Below, piece by piece: positions 33,661 to 44,197 of a stretch of 64,000 nt of DNA. Made by a program: the position numbers and the translations under genes. The notes beneath the pieces are model-generated. The model did no database searches, had not been told where the DNA came from, and saw only the letters and a list, made by a program, of their open reading frames with translations. Position 1 is the stretch's first letter; each line of letters starts with the position of its first letter. Source of the DNA: Alentia gelatinosa (lineage: Eukaryota > Annelida > Polychaeta > Phyllodocida > Polynoidae); contig OX465579.1 in assembly GCA_950022655.1 (NCBI GenBank), positions 41,953,950-42,017,949 of the forward strand. The letters are read 5' to 3'.

Positions 33661-33753
33661 GCACGCGCCGCGCCTGTCCCCGGCCGCCCCGGCACCGGTG
33701 TCCGTCCAGTCGCCAACCTCGGGAAACTGAGGAGGGCCCCCTCCCCTAGGGGG

Positions 33754-34473
33754 ATGGGGGTCGAGGGGGACACGGGCGGGGAATGGAGAGGTTTGCGGGA
33801 GTCCGGTGGTCTGGGCATCTTGGTGACGGGCACCTTGTGGGGTAGCCCGGTCCATATGCTGGTGGATACGGGGGCCACTGTGAATTTGCTCTCCAGCGCG
33901 TGGTGGAACTCCCATGGGCCAGAGGGCGGGCTTGGCCCAGCCCCAAGTAAGGTCTCCTGTGCAGACGGCCGTCCCCTCTCCGTAGAGGGGCTGGCGAGTT
34001 CTTGGCTGGAGGCAGGGGGGCGGACAGTCTGGGTGGAGTGGTTGGTGGCGGACGTTGGTAACGAGGCTATACTGGGAGCTGCCTTCCTCCGTACGAACCA
34101 CATCACAGTGGATCTGGCTCGGAGTTGCCTCCGGTGTGGGGGGCCGGTGGGGCGCTGCAGGGTAGTGGCTGCCCGGACGGCCGTCATCGCGGGAGGCGGA
34201 GAGGTGATTCTGGAGGGGGAACTCCGGGGCCGCTTAGCGGGCCACGGGGCGGGGATGATGGAGGGGGCTGCGAGGCCTGGGCTCCTGGTGGGCCTGTCGA
34301 TAATTGATCCGGAGTGCAAAGAGACGTGCGCCAGAATAGGGGATGCCCTGGGGGAGGCCGACAGGGACGATCTGCTGCGCAGCCTGGCAGGCCATCTGGC
34401 GGGGGGTCTTCAGGAGGCACTGCTCTCACTCCTGCGGAGGGAGACAAAGGTGTTCAAACTGGCGCCCTCGTAG
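33754..34473 (+). CDS. Aspartic protease region of the Gypsy element
   Basis: VHMLVDTGATVNLL holds the catalytic D-T-G-A near residue 38; an ILGAAFL flap-side motif follows near 108. It cuts the Gag-Pol precursor. It is in the gag frame and open back to the TGA at 33658; it ends at TAG 34471-34473, beyond which the same frame continues into RT. Confidence 0.8.
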   Translation: MGVEGDTGGEWRGLRESGGLGILVTGTLWGSPVHMLVDTGATVNLLSSAWWNSHGPEGGLGPAPSKVSCADGRPLSVEGLASSWLEAGGRTVWVEWLVADVGNEAILGAAFLRTNHITVDLARSCLRCGGPVGRCRVVAARTAVIAGGGEVILEGELRGRLAGHGAGMMEGAARPGLLVGLSIIDPECKETCARIGDALGEADRDDLLRSLAGHLAGGLQEALLSLLRRETKVFKLAPS

Positions 34474-34584
34474 CACGGCCATACTACCCTGGTCACTCAT
34501 ACGATCGACACGGGCGCGGCAGCGCCGGTCAAACAGCTGTCCCGCCGACTGGCGCCCCACCAGAGGGGGGCTGTCAGCGAGGAG

Positions 34585-35844
34585 GTGGATAAGATGCTGG
34601 AGGCCGGGGTGATAGAACCCTCCTCGTCACCATGGGCCTCTCCGGTGGTGCTTGTCAAGAAACGGGATGGTACGCCGCGTTTCTGTGTTGACTACCGGAG
34701 GGTCAATGCCCTCACTGTTAAGGACGCCTACCCGCTGCCCAGGGTCGACGGCTCGCTGGACACTTTGGCCGGGGTGGAGTGGTTCAGCACGTTGGACCTG
34801 GTCAGCAGGTATTGGCAGGTGGAGGTGAACCCTGCCGATCAGCCAAAAACGGCGTTCTCCACCCATAGGGGCTTATATCAGTACCGCGTGATGCCTTTTG
34901 GGTTATGCAACGCCCCGAGCACCTTTGAAAGGTTGATTGAGGCAGCGCTACAAGGGTTACAGTGGATGTCATGCCTCGTGTACCTGGATGACGTTATTGT
35001 TTTCGCGCGAAGCTTCAAGGAACACCTGACTCGGCTGGGCGAGGTGCTGAGTCGTCTCCGGGGGGCGGGACTGAAGGTTAAGCCCTCCAAATGCCAACTT
35101 GCCTGTCAGTCAGTGCACTTCCTGGGCCATGTAGTTTCAGCGGAGGGGGTACGCACGGACCCGGCGAAGGTGGAGGCGGTGCGAGAGTGGCCGGAGCCCA
35201 GGAACGTGTCGGAACTCTGCAGTTTCCTGGGACTGGCGGGCTACTACCGAGCCTTTGTCCCCCAATTCGCAGCTACGGCTAAACCTCTGACCGCTCTGGC
35301 GGAGGAGGGGCGCTCCTTCCGGTGGTCCACGGAGTGCGCGGCGGCCTTCCAGGCTCTCAAGGACCTCCTCACAGAGGCGCCGGTGTTAGGGTACCCGCAG
35401 GCGGAGGGGCGGCTGGTGGTTGACACCGACGTAAGCGACCTGGGGTTGGGAGCAGTCCTGTCCCAGGTCCAGAACGGGGCAGAGCGGGTCCTCTCCTACG
35501 CCAGTCGTACCCTGTCGAAGCCGGAGCGCAGCTACTGCGTCACCCGCCGTGAACTACTGGCCATCATCTTTGCAGTGGGGAAGTTCCGGCACTATTTGGC
35601 GGGGCGCCCCATGCTGGTCCGGATGGACCACGCCGCCCTGAAGTGGCTCACCAGTATGCGGGAACCGGAGGGTCAGTTGGCACGGTGGATCCAAATCCTT
35701 GAATGCCACGACCTGGACATCCAACACCGGCCGGGGCGCTTCCACGGGAATGCCGACGGGCTGTCGAGGTCCCCATGTCGTCAGTGCGGGGGTGATCATG
35801 GGCCGGCTTCGGGGGACCATTGCGCTGTGGTCACGAGGGGATAA
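34585..35844 (+). CDS. Reverse transcriptase-RNase H of the Gypsy element
   Basis: 420 codons; the homologous frame is open from 34474. RT: FSTLDLVSRYWQVEV (Asp 71), MPFGLCNAPSTFERL and LVYLDDVIVF (YLDD 133-136). RNase H: VVDTDVSDLGLGAVLS, TRRELLAIIFAVGKFRHYL, VRMDHAALKWL and HGNADGLSR give the D-E-D-D set. It ends at TAA 35842-35844, and the same frame resumes after it to about 36100. Confidence 0.9.
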   Translation: MDKMLEAGVIEPSSSPWASPVVLVKKRDGTPRFCVDYRRVNALTVKDAYPLPRVDGSLDTLAGVEWFSTLDLVSRYWQVEVNPADQPKTAFSTHRGLYQYRVMPFGLCNAPSTFERLIEAALQGLQWMSCLVYLDDVIVFARSFKEHLTRLGEVLSRLRGAGLKVKPSKCQLACQSVHFLGHVVSAEGVRTDPAKVEAVREWPEPRNVSELCSFLGLAGYYRAFVPQFAATAKPLTALAEEGRSFRWSTECAAAFQALKDLLTEAPVLGYPQAEGRLVVDTDVSDLGLGAVLSQVQNGAERVLSYASRTLSKPERSYCVTRRELLAIIFAVGKFRHYLAGRPMLVRMDHAALKWLTSMREPEGQLARWIQILECHDLDIQHRPGRFHGNADGLSRSPCRQCGGDHGPASGDHCAVVTRG

Positions 35845-37237
35845 GCTCGCCGTACGGAGAGCCCACCTCGGCCCCCGGTGGGGGAGCCGGCGGGGACTCT
35901 GGACGGGGGGTCCCCCAGCTGGGAGGAAGGGCAGTGCCAGGACACCACGCTGGGACGGGTTAGGGGCTGGGTGCTCCGTCCGGAGGCCCCGCCCAGTTCC
36001 CCGGAGGAGGGGGATGGGGAGGAGATCCGTTCATGGTGGGCCCAGAGGGCTAGATTGGTGCTCCGTGAGGGGGTACTGGGAAGATGGTGGCATATACCCG
36101 GAGGACGGAAGACGGAAGACCTTCCAAGTGGGAGTGCCGCTGGACCGGAGGGCTGGGGTGCTGGCGGAGATACACAGGTCCCCCCTCTCCGGACATTTTG
36201 GGCGAACCCGGACCCTCTGCCGCTGTCAAGAGCGGTTCTATTGGCCCCACTTCCGTAGAGACTTGACCCTCTTCTGTGCTAGTTGTGGGCCCTGCCTCCG
36301 GCAGAAGCCCCCCCCCCCTCCCCGGAGGTTCCCCGTGGGCCACATGGGAGTCGGCGAGCCTCTGGAGAGAGTGGCCATGGATATCATGGGCCCCCTGCCC
36401 CGGACAGAGAGGGGCCACCGCTTCATATTGGTTATTATGGATTATTTTACCAAATGGGCGGAGGGGTCCCCCATGGCCAACCAGGAGGCGGTGACGGTGG
36501 CCCGGACTTTTGTGGAGGGTTTCGGGTGTCGCCTGGGTCCCCCCGTGACAGTACACATGGACCAAGGACGTAATTTCCAGGCGGGGGTGTTCCGGGAAGT
36601 GGTGGCCCTCCTTGGGGCTCAGCAGACCCGTACCTGCGCATTTCGGCCCCAGAGTGACGGGTTGGTGGAACGGGCGAACCGTACTATCGAGGGCCTGCTG
36701 GCCACCACGGTCCAGGACGACCAGGGCGATTGGGACAACCAGCTCCCCTTCGTTATGGCCGCTTATCGTTCCTCAATCCAGTCATCAACCGGAGAGTCAC
36801 CCAACCAAATGATGTTGGGAAGAGAGACTTGTGCCCCCCTGTCCCTCTTGTACCCCAAGGGGTTGGAATCGGAAGGTGGGTCAGGCTCCGACTACGCGGC
36901 CCGGCTGCAGGAGGCCATCAGCCGGGCGCACACCGCTGCATGCAGGACGCTGGGAGTATCGGTAGCCCGCCAGCGCCATAACCATGATCTCCAGGCGGAG
37001 AGGGTGGAGGTTCCCGTTGGGGGAGAAGTATATTACTACCTCCCCAGGAAAAAGATTGGCCTGTCTCCCAAACTGCAATCATCCTGGACGGGACCCTGGA
37101 CCGTCTCCGCCTGGATAGGGGGGCCCATATACGAAATTTCTATGGGTCAGAGAAAACGAGTAGTACATGTGGATGCTCTCAAGATGGCGCCACCAGTGGC
37201 GGGTATGGTCCGTGTCGCCTCCGTGGCGGGAAAATGA
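35699..37237 (+). pseudogene. Integrase of the Gypsy element (after a frame change)
   Basis: True homology in this frame begins near 36095. Zinc-binding part: H and H in IHRSPLSGHFG, C and C in FCASCGPC. Core: VAMDIMGPLPRT (Asp), VHMDQGRNFQ (Asp), SDGLVERANRTIEGLL (Glu). The end KRVVHVDALK is typical of Gypsy integrases; no chromodomain seen. The bases before about 36095 are the wrong frame. Its stop TGA overlaps the next ATG (ATGA, 37234-37237). Confidence 0.85.
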
Positions 37238-38007
37238 GGCACCACTTCACTATGTCGTCTGCTCGAGCAAGCGCGGCTTGTCATTTCAATGCTGATCGGA
37301 TAAAACACCCCGCTGCGGACGACCTCGGAGGGGGAGACGGGGGAACCGTTGGAGCACCCGGGGAGGCTGCTAGGAAGGCGGAGAGATGGCGAGCGAAACG
37401 AGCCGCGGACCGAAGGTCACTGACAAGCTGGGACGTTGCGGCGAGCGGCGCAGTCTCGTCGCCCTGCCCAAAGGTGCGCAGTGTGATCTCGCGGGATCAC
37501 GTGGCCACGGCGGGAGGTCATGAGGCCAAGATACCAAAAATGGCGAAGAAGCACGAATGTACGCTGTGCGTAGTCCGCTTCGTGCCGGCGGACGGACTCA
37601 GGCGCCATCGGACCAGCGTCCATGAAGATTGGGGACGGGGATGGGGCTGCCCTGACTGCGGCCACAAGTTCCGCCATTTGCGGAAGAATGACTTTGTCCG
37701 GCATCTTCAACGGCATAAGCATCGGTGGACCCGCGTGCCTGAGGAAATCCCTGACGCGACGCCCATGTTTTTCCCGCGGCGTTCGCCGTCTCCCGGCCGT
37801 GACGGAGCCGCCAACAACGTTAACGACTCCTCGTGGGTCTCGGGCACGGGGGACGTCCCGGGCCGCTCGCCCGGACCCCCTGCTCGCAGTGAGCCCCAGG
37901 CCAGCACCAGCAAGGGGCCGAAAACATCACCGTCCAAGACCCGAAGGCCCGAGCTGGATTCCCCGGTAGGCTACCCTTCGGGGTCCGCAGTGGTAACCCC
38001 CTCCTGA
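37234..38007 (+). CDS. Extra C2H2 zinc-finger ORF of the Gypsy element
   Basis: 257 codons starting in the ATGA overlap with the integrase stop. Two C2H2 fingers in the middle: C-x2-C-x12-H-x4-H (ECTLCVVRF..H..SVH) and C-x2-C-x14-H-x3-H (CPDCGHKF..HLQRH). A basic N-terminus and Ser/Pro-rich C-terminus flank them. The stop TGA (38005-38007) lies inside the 14-bp LTR remnant, so the natural C-terminus is probably lost. Role unknown; nucleic-acid binding is likely. Confidence 0.75.
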   Translation: MRHHFTMSSARASAACHFNADRIKHPAADDLGGGDGGTVGAPGEAARKAERWRAKRAADRRSLTSWDVAASGAVSSPCPKVRSVISRDHVATAGGHEAKIPKMAKKHECTLCVVRFVPADGLRRHRTSVHEDWGRGWGCPDCGHKFRHLRKNDFVRHLQRHKHRWTRVPEEIPDATPMFFPRRSPSPGRDGAANNVNDSSWVSGTGDVPGRSPGPPARSEPQASTSKGPKTSPSKTRRPELDSPVGYPSGSAVVTPS

Positions 38008-38017
38008 ATTCACTACA
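38004..38017 (+). repeat. 14-bp remnant of the 3' LTR
   Basis: CTGAATTCACTACA is identical to the last 14 bp of the 5' LTR and ends exactly at the GTAT duplication. No upstream similarity to the LTR, and no clear polypurine tract beside it. Confidence 0.75.
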
Positions 38018-38597
38018 GTATACATACATCATGCATTTAAACAAAACAAAAACTTAAATGAAATCAATGCAATGAAAAGATGCTGATAATAATAAGAATT
38101 GGAATGAATAAAAAGAATTATGACATACATCTAATAAATATACATACACATCTTATGAATAAAAAAATGTGAAATAGATGATTGGGTTGGGTAGGGGGTA
38201 GAAATAAGAAAGTAAATTGGAATTGAAATACCCTGAAATAATGAAAGTGAATTAATTTGATTGAAATATAAAGATGAAAATAAGAATAAAGAAAACCAAG
38301 CAAATTATTAGAATAAGGAAAACAACTTCTTTGAATCTCCAATTTGAGTTTAAATAGGTAAGAACATGATTGGGTCAAAGTTACCCCATGGCTAGGGTAA
38401 CTTTGACCAAGCCTTCATTGATGAAAATCAGAGTCTTACTGTAACAAATCAATGAAAAGGGAAACTACATTGGAAAGATATCAATAAAAACTCAACCTTA
38501 TAAACACTTCTGATACGCCAGGACGACGCGAGGTCAATACCACAATCTCCGATCTTGCCATAATTAAGTACCGTAAAACGGGGGTTACTTTGGCCCA
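38018..38597. repeat. Box array E, right part
   Basis: Continuation of the repeat interrupted by the Gypsy element; boxes at 38371 (inverted), 38394 and 38581. The rest is AT-rich. Confidence 0.55.
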
Positions 38598-38725
38598 CTT
38601 TTTTGATATTTTCAAAAATAAACCATGGTAGGAGGTTGTGTATGGAAATATAGTGGCTGCTGGTATAATTATGGCAAGATCGGAGATTGTGGTATTGAAC
38701 TCGCGGCGTCCTGCGTATCAGAAGT
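38506..38725. mobile_element. Foldback with 60-bp arms
   Basis: Arms 38506-38567 and 38666-38725 are about 95% inverse of each other (core CCGATCTTGCCATAATTA). The loop carries a box of array E. Confidence 0.8.
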
Positions 38726-39216
38726 GGCTGCTGGTACCCTGTGGCACTGTCACCAGCTTTTGGTTCACGTGCAGGCGACAAACTGCCTCACTTGAGTTGA
38801 CTCACGTGGTTGACTCCTCGGATTCTTACTGGTCGGAAGTGATGTCACATGGTGATGTAAATCTCTGAGGGTCTCCGACAACATGCTAGTAAGTTACCTA
38901 GACGTACATTATCGACTTCTCAATGTGAATTGTGATCGCTACAATCCCTTCCATCGAGTTGATATGCTTGGGGACTCCCGCCATTCACTCTACCCGATCC
39001 TTATTTTATTTGCTGTTGCCTAATTTCTTGTTGCCGTTTTCGCCGATATCGAAGCGCGTCAGACGTTATTTGATTGTAGTGCGTCGTAACGTATTTAGAA
39101 GGAAACTCACGAGATGAAAATAATTACGTAGCAGTCAAACGAGGTGAAGTACTAAGAAGAAAATTGATGAGTGTTGGGTCTGTGTCCCCGTTCGCCATCG
39201 AGTTAGGAGTGCTCAT

Positions 39217-39662
39217 GCCCCAGTCACACTGGCGTAAAAAAAAAGCGTTTTCCCATGTACGCACTTCTACGTTCTTCTACGCATTTTGAAATCTACAAAT
39301 ACGCCGCAAAACGCGGAGATACGTATTTGAGGTGTTCAAACTTGTTGGAGACCACGTATTAGCTACGGATTTGGAACGTATTTTTTTGCTTTTCTTAAAC
39401 GTTTTAGAACGCTACTCAACGTTCATCAACGCTTATCTACGCTTCTGTACGCATTGGGGCGTTTTGCGGCGTATTTTGAGATTCCAAAATGCGAAGAAGA
39501 ACGTAGACGTGCGTACACAGAAAAACGCCGGTTTTTACGCCAGTGTGACTGGGGCATAAAGAAAAGCAAACAAAACCGTCCCAAATACGTAGCTATTACA
39601 TGGTCCCCACCAATTCAAATACGTAGAAGAAACGCCAAATTTTACGCCTGTGTGACTGGGGC
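39217..39662. mobile_element. MITE with GCCCCAGTCACACTGGCG ends
   Basis: Left end 39217, inverse end 39555, and a further partial copy ending 39662. The interior is dense in TACGT/TACGC words (ctacgttcttctacgc and similar). Confidence 0.7.
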
Positions 39663-39674
39663 ATCAGTAATATA

Positions 39675-40024
39675 GGGAGCCAAAGTGAACCCGCTGAAAC
39701 CACAGATACCCGTTTACGAATCACCATTTCCGGTGGCCCGCAAGAAAGAGGCTTAGTGCTAAACCTATGGGGGTTTGAGGCTAGACTTTCGTTTTTGGTC
39801 TCTTTTGTTACTTTTGAAGTGTAGTTTACTACTTTCGTCTCTGAATAACTCTGTTTCGAAACTATGATGACAGTTGTTAGGTTTATTAAAAATATGGATC
39901 TAAAAGATTGGAGAATGACACATATAATCTCGAACCTACATAGTCAAAGTACTGAGCGCCTATACCCGGAAATAGTATTTTGTAACCGGCTATCTGTGGT
40001 TGCAACGGGTTCACTTTGGCGCCC
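39675..40024. mobile_element. 350-bp MITE, copy 2
   Basis: TA-flanked, ends GGGAGCCAAAGTGAACCCGC and inverse, same length and order as 24894-25243. Confidence 0.75.
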
Positions 40025-40068
40025 TATGAGGAAACGACCTTTCTGTGGACGAAACGGTTCCTGTTTGA

Positions 40069-40135
40069 GGTCAGTCTTTGATTTCATACTGCCTGACACC
40101 ATAGGCGGAAGGCAGTATGAAATCAAAGACTGACC
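40069..40135. repeat. Perfect 26-bp hairpin
   Basis: Arms 40069-40094 and 40110-40135 are exact inverses with a 15-base loop; weaker pairing extends outward at least 25 bp (CTGTGGACGAAACG vs CGTTTCTCCCACAG). Confidence 0.85.
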
Positions 40136-40413
40136 GAGAACGAGAATCGTTTCTCCCACAGTGAGGACGTTTGCTTATTATTATATGCCTTAAATCGATA
40201 AAAAAATGAGAATTTAATAACTCATTAAGTCTCACTCACAGCGGGCACAAACATTATTATTACTGCACCCCTAGCAGCGGGTAGTATTTCATAGACATTC
40301 GCACATAGGTATATAATAATATGAACGAGGCGATAGCCGAGTGAATATTCTGAAGCACTCGAAACGAGATGGTGAACAGGGACTCAGACCAAGCACGAAT
40401 ATGTTTCAGATTT

Positions 40414-40523
40414 TATCTTAGCCTGGAAATATTCATCTCTTTATCACCCGTTGAGAACGAGATACCGTTCTCGCAAGCCTGTGGAGAACGAATTCGTAAT
40501 GCTAAGCCTATGGACGTTTATAC
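40414..40523. repeat. Inverted repeat TATCTTAGCCTGG
   Basis: Outer arms TATCTTAGCCTGG and CCAGGCTAAGATA enclose GAGAACGAG-type words. 40140-40800 otherwise holds no supported gene. Confidence 0.5.
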
Positions 40524-40810
40524 CAGGCTAAGATAAAGACCAAGTTATTTTCATCGAGTTGGTTTCTGATTTTATGTCACCCCTGGAATAAATGTACATA
40601 GCCATAGACTTAACATTGATAACTCGTTCTCCATGCCACTACAAGTATTGCAATTCGTTCTCCACGGTTAATATCCTGTGTGTTGTCCATTCTTTTAAGC
40701 CAGTGATCCATCAAGCGAAAGATATGGCCGGACGAAGTCCGTGCGGATGGAATGTGAACGGCGGCTGCTCCCGCCTCTCGTCGGTTCAAGCCGGTTGAGA
40801 TAATCGCCTT

Positions 40811-40963
40811 GGTGGATCAGCAAATAATGTTAACTCGGCTAGGGCCGGCCGCATTCGACTCTCGTCGGCCGTAGTAGCCTCTCCCATATCCCTGTTGTCC
40901 GTGGCCGTCCGGTCGTCGTCCGGTCGTCGCCTCACCTAAATGTCACTGTTCTGCTGATCCACC
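40811..40963 (-). mobile_element. GC-rich MITE with GGTGGATCAGCA ends, copy 2
   Basis: Inverse of 21749-21912: the right end reads AATGTCACTGTTCTGCTGAT. Further GGTGGACCAGCA/GGTGGATC ends at about 41548 and 41642 suggest a larger related unit to about 41650; that GC-rich stretch shows no supported gene. Confidence 0.6.
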
Positions 40964-41697
40964 GAATATTAAAATCTATAGCCGTGTGGAGTCGGCTGGA
41001 AACTCCCTAGCCAACGCAAAGCTGATTCATTTGATTTTTTAAAGGCGGCCGGTCGGCCGATGTTGATGCATTTGAAGAGTACGACACCCGCCCACAAGCT
41101 TTGCCGGGCCCCACAGCGAGGGATCGCCGCCAACACGGCGCGGCCGACACGGTGATATCCGAAGCCGCGAACGGACATCGACACTTTTGGTATTTTCTGT
41201 AAAATTCTAGCACTAAAGCGTGCAATACACATTCATAAAATCAATCCTTATCTTTATTTACCTTCAATATTCGATTTAACGTGTATTTCCGCAGTTATTT
41301 GATGTTTTCTGACCGTTCCCGTACAAATTCCGGCATGCAGACACCCCGCTCCGCTCGATATGTGTCTTTCGCGGGTTCAGAGCGTCGAAGTGTATCGCCG
41401 CATGCGGCGCCGCGTATCGGGGAACTCGATTACTACGAAAAATGCACATGCCGCCTATCAGATCAATGGAGACCTCGGCTGGCCCGTCCCCGCAAGCGCT
41501 GTGTGTACGGCATGTGGACGTCGGCCGGCTGGAAATAACTATTTTTGGTGGACCAGCACGGAGTATTTAGAGAATTCTGGACGGCCGGCCTAGCTGAATA
41601 TTGTCGGCTGAGGCCGGCCAGCTGTCTCTGAGCGTCGATTTTGGTGGATCTAGTGCTTTAGTTTGTACGGTGGTGAGATTATCGTAAAACTGGATGA

Positions 41698-41818
41698 GTT
41701 TTAATCTTGGTCACCGTATGCCACGACTGGAGTTTGGCAAAGTGATTTCATGAGGCGAAGCCCAGTGAAGTCCAAAGCCAAAACTCCAGGAGTGGCATGC
41801 AGTGGCCAAGATTAAAAC
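41698..41818. repeat. Foldback with 40-bp arms
   Basis: GTTTTAATCTTGG..TATGCCAC..TGGAGTTT at 41698-41737 pairs with 41777-41818. A ggtaggataaaa pair (about 41833 and 42400) may be the ends of a further element. Confidence 0.65.
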
Positions 41819-42916
41819 GAATCAGGTTTTGATTTTATCCTACCCTGTCTCCTCGATTTTGGAATAGTACATGATAGATATTCTGTATGCCACTAGTTAC
41901 CTACCACATATAAAACGGTAGAATTTCTGTGATATCCGCTTGGAGACTCTCCTGCACATAGAGACATAGTGATTCAAACTTGGGCTTGGAGACTGATGGG
42001 CCACGAGAGTGAGAATCTCGTGGAGGGAAAACTAGAATCTGTTGGTTTTTTTTGTAGATCTATTGGCAGAAATACCTTTTCTCTTATGATTTATTTTGAG
42101 CCATGCCGATATCAAAGTTTAGTAATGTAGTTTTTTTAATCTGCTGATCTCGAGAGAAAGCAATGAGAGCACTATGCTGGTTCCTGGCAAAAATCCTGTG
42201 TAACGTGAAATAATAGGAGCTGTAATGACCTTAAGTTGACGGCAGCAGCCGAGAGGGGGCACCACTGTCAGAAACATATCAGACTGTGCAAGCCAACTCT
42301 GACTCGACGAAGTCGCTAGTGGCATATAAAACTCTGTATGCCAGTCAGCATGGCATACGGAAACTCAATGTTAAGCCCATGGGATTTTATATTAGGGGTA
42401 GGATAAAAATACAGTAATAAAATGATGTTCCTGTAAACGTACAAATTTCTGTCATGAATAAAAAATCTTTTTACAATAAAAACATTGTTAAAAACCCGAG
42501 ACTTTGGTCTATCTGTTGGTATATATGGGTCATATCATACTAAGTAGTACAATTGAATATATGCCCCCACCTTCTTCAATGTGCTATAACAAATTTTCTA
42601 ATCACTCAATGATTATAGAAATAGTCTTAAATGAAAGAAGAGAGATCATACTTCAATTCTTCTAAGGGTTTTTATAACTGAAAACTCAAATTTTTTACTC
42701 CAGAGGCGTTTGAAGTGAAAATATTGTATTTTTTCTCAAAAATAGCTTGAAAATTCATTTCATATCAATTGTAGTAAACATACAAGAAAAGTTACACTTG
42801 AATGTAATATTTTATCCTCTATGAGGACACATAAACTACCATTGTCACATTATTTGAAAGAATTCAGACAGACTGAATTGCATGTAACTCACAATTACAA
42901 CATTGGTAATCAATAG

Positions 42917-44197
42917 GAGAACATGTGACATGATAATTTGTACTCGTTATACAACAGTAAAAAAAGTTACAAAACACGTGATTTCATGCTCATGAGATGG
43001 ACTTATCATATGAGAAGGTCATGGTAAAATATTATTATCATCACATAAAAATTGGTGGTTCCAGGATGCAACAAAGTTCCACCCCTCTGTTTTATACACA
43101 AAATATGTCACGTTCCTTTTTATAAATCTCTTATTAATTTGGAATTTAAAGTAAAGAAAACTATAAATGTTGTTACAGATATAATTTTATTAACATTCTA
43201 TGTGTAGTATAGGCTTATGTAGTTCCAGAAGCACACATACAAGTCCGAAGCCTTGTTTTGAAGGAACGTGCGACATGTTTTCGTGATCGAAAGGGGTCTT
43301 TTGTTTTCATTGATATTTGGGTCCCCTCAGATTGTTTTGGTGTTGCCACCTATCAGGATGCCAAGGAAGTCTTTCTGGTGAGTAGAATTTGTTTCAGTCT
43401 CCACATTTTCCTTGAATTTTAGAAGATAATTGATTATACTGACATCTGAAAGTGTGCAAATATGATGAATCAAGTGTTATAGATCATCCCTACGGAGAAC
43501 ATGCGACAGAAATAAGCAACGTGCAAAATGGCCGCCATTCCGGGTATTCAGCGTGTGTAAGTCTAATTGAACAAATTGGATGTTAAACAAACAATTCAGC
43601 GTGTGAGGTGATTTTTTAACGGGCCGGTGGTTGGCCAAGAGGAACGTACAACATTTTGTTTCAGTCGAATATTCTGATCCCTAACAGAGGTTCTTTTCGC
43701 ATCTGTTCTGTCTGTGGCAGTTAAACTTATTCAAAACGCATTAGTTGTTTGCAAATATGCTGTCTTTAACATGAATTCTACATTCAATGTGTGTGAGCAC
43801 GCTGCAATCTTATGTCACACGTTCCAAGTGCAAGGCTTTGTAGGTATTTTTCAACATGTTAGCTGCATTTCTGCATCATTCCCTGAAATATGTGTTCTAT
43901 GTGATAATCATTGATATGGTAGTAACAGATTTACATTTAAAGAAGAGGTGTATATTAGAATTTTTGAAAAATGATAGGGATACGTTCGAAACATTTGTCT
44001 CACGTTCCTTCGATGTCGCACATTCTGATGATTCTTTTAGGCATAGGTCTCAACCTCCAACATAATGTGGTGGGAACAGTGGTGTGTTAGATTGTACTTG
44101 TGAGTTAACATGAAGAGGCATGTACATCACATTTGCTATAAATCAGTTTATTTAGTGCTAGAGAATGGTTTTAGCATAGCTGCTGTCGCACATTCTT
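42917..44197. repeat. Box array G (GGAACGTGCGACA)
   Basis: Boxes in both orientations at 42917, 43106, 43263, 43495, 43641, 43813, 43996, 44014 and 44184. Most intervals are 146-190 bp, one 232. Surrounding DNA AT-rich, no coding. 42420-42900 shows nothing else. Confidence 0.6.
43558..43593 (+). mobile_element. 36-bp SINE-tail insertion with target duplication
   Basis: AAGTCTAATTGAACAAATTG and following tail, flanked by exact ATTCAGCGTGTG at 43546-43557 and 43594-43605. Confidence 0.8.

Larger units (their letters stand above)
31395..38017 (+). mobile_element. Gypsy-type LTR retrotransposon with extra zinc-finger ORF
   Basis: Starts TGTAGTGAA, ends TTCACTACA, flanked by GTAT on both sides (31391-31394, 38018-38021). 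Order: 5' LTR, tRNA-Leu-type primer site, gag, protease, RT-RNase H, integrase, C2H2 ORF. Much richer in GC than its surroundings. The 3' LTR is reduced to 14 bp. The coding region has three in-frame stops (33658, 34471, 35842) and a frame change near 36100. Confidence 0.9.

Noticed and set aside
33364..34319. Long antisense ORFs (245 and 298 codons) across the Gypsy gag/protease
   Set aside because: High GC content creates open antisense frames; the sense frame has clear retroelement domains.
35878..36641. Several overlapping ORFs in the Gypsy integrase region
   Set aside because: Most are shadows; only the first about 220 bp of the 35878 frame fits as the RNase H-integrase linker before the frame change.
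37234..38007. Zinc-finger ORF as an envelope gene
   Set aside because: No signal peptide or membrane segment; two C2H2 fingers instead.
39864..40133. ORF over the 350-bp MITE
   Set aside because: The mirrored frame exists in the other copy and the hairpin; it arises from inverted arms.
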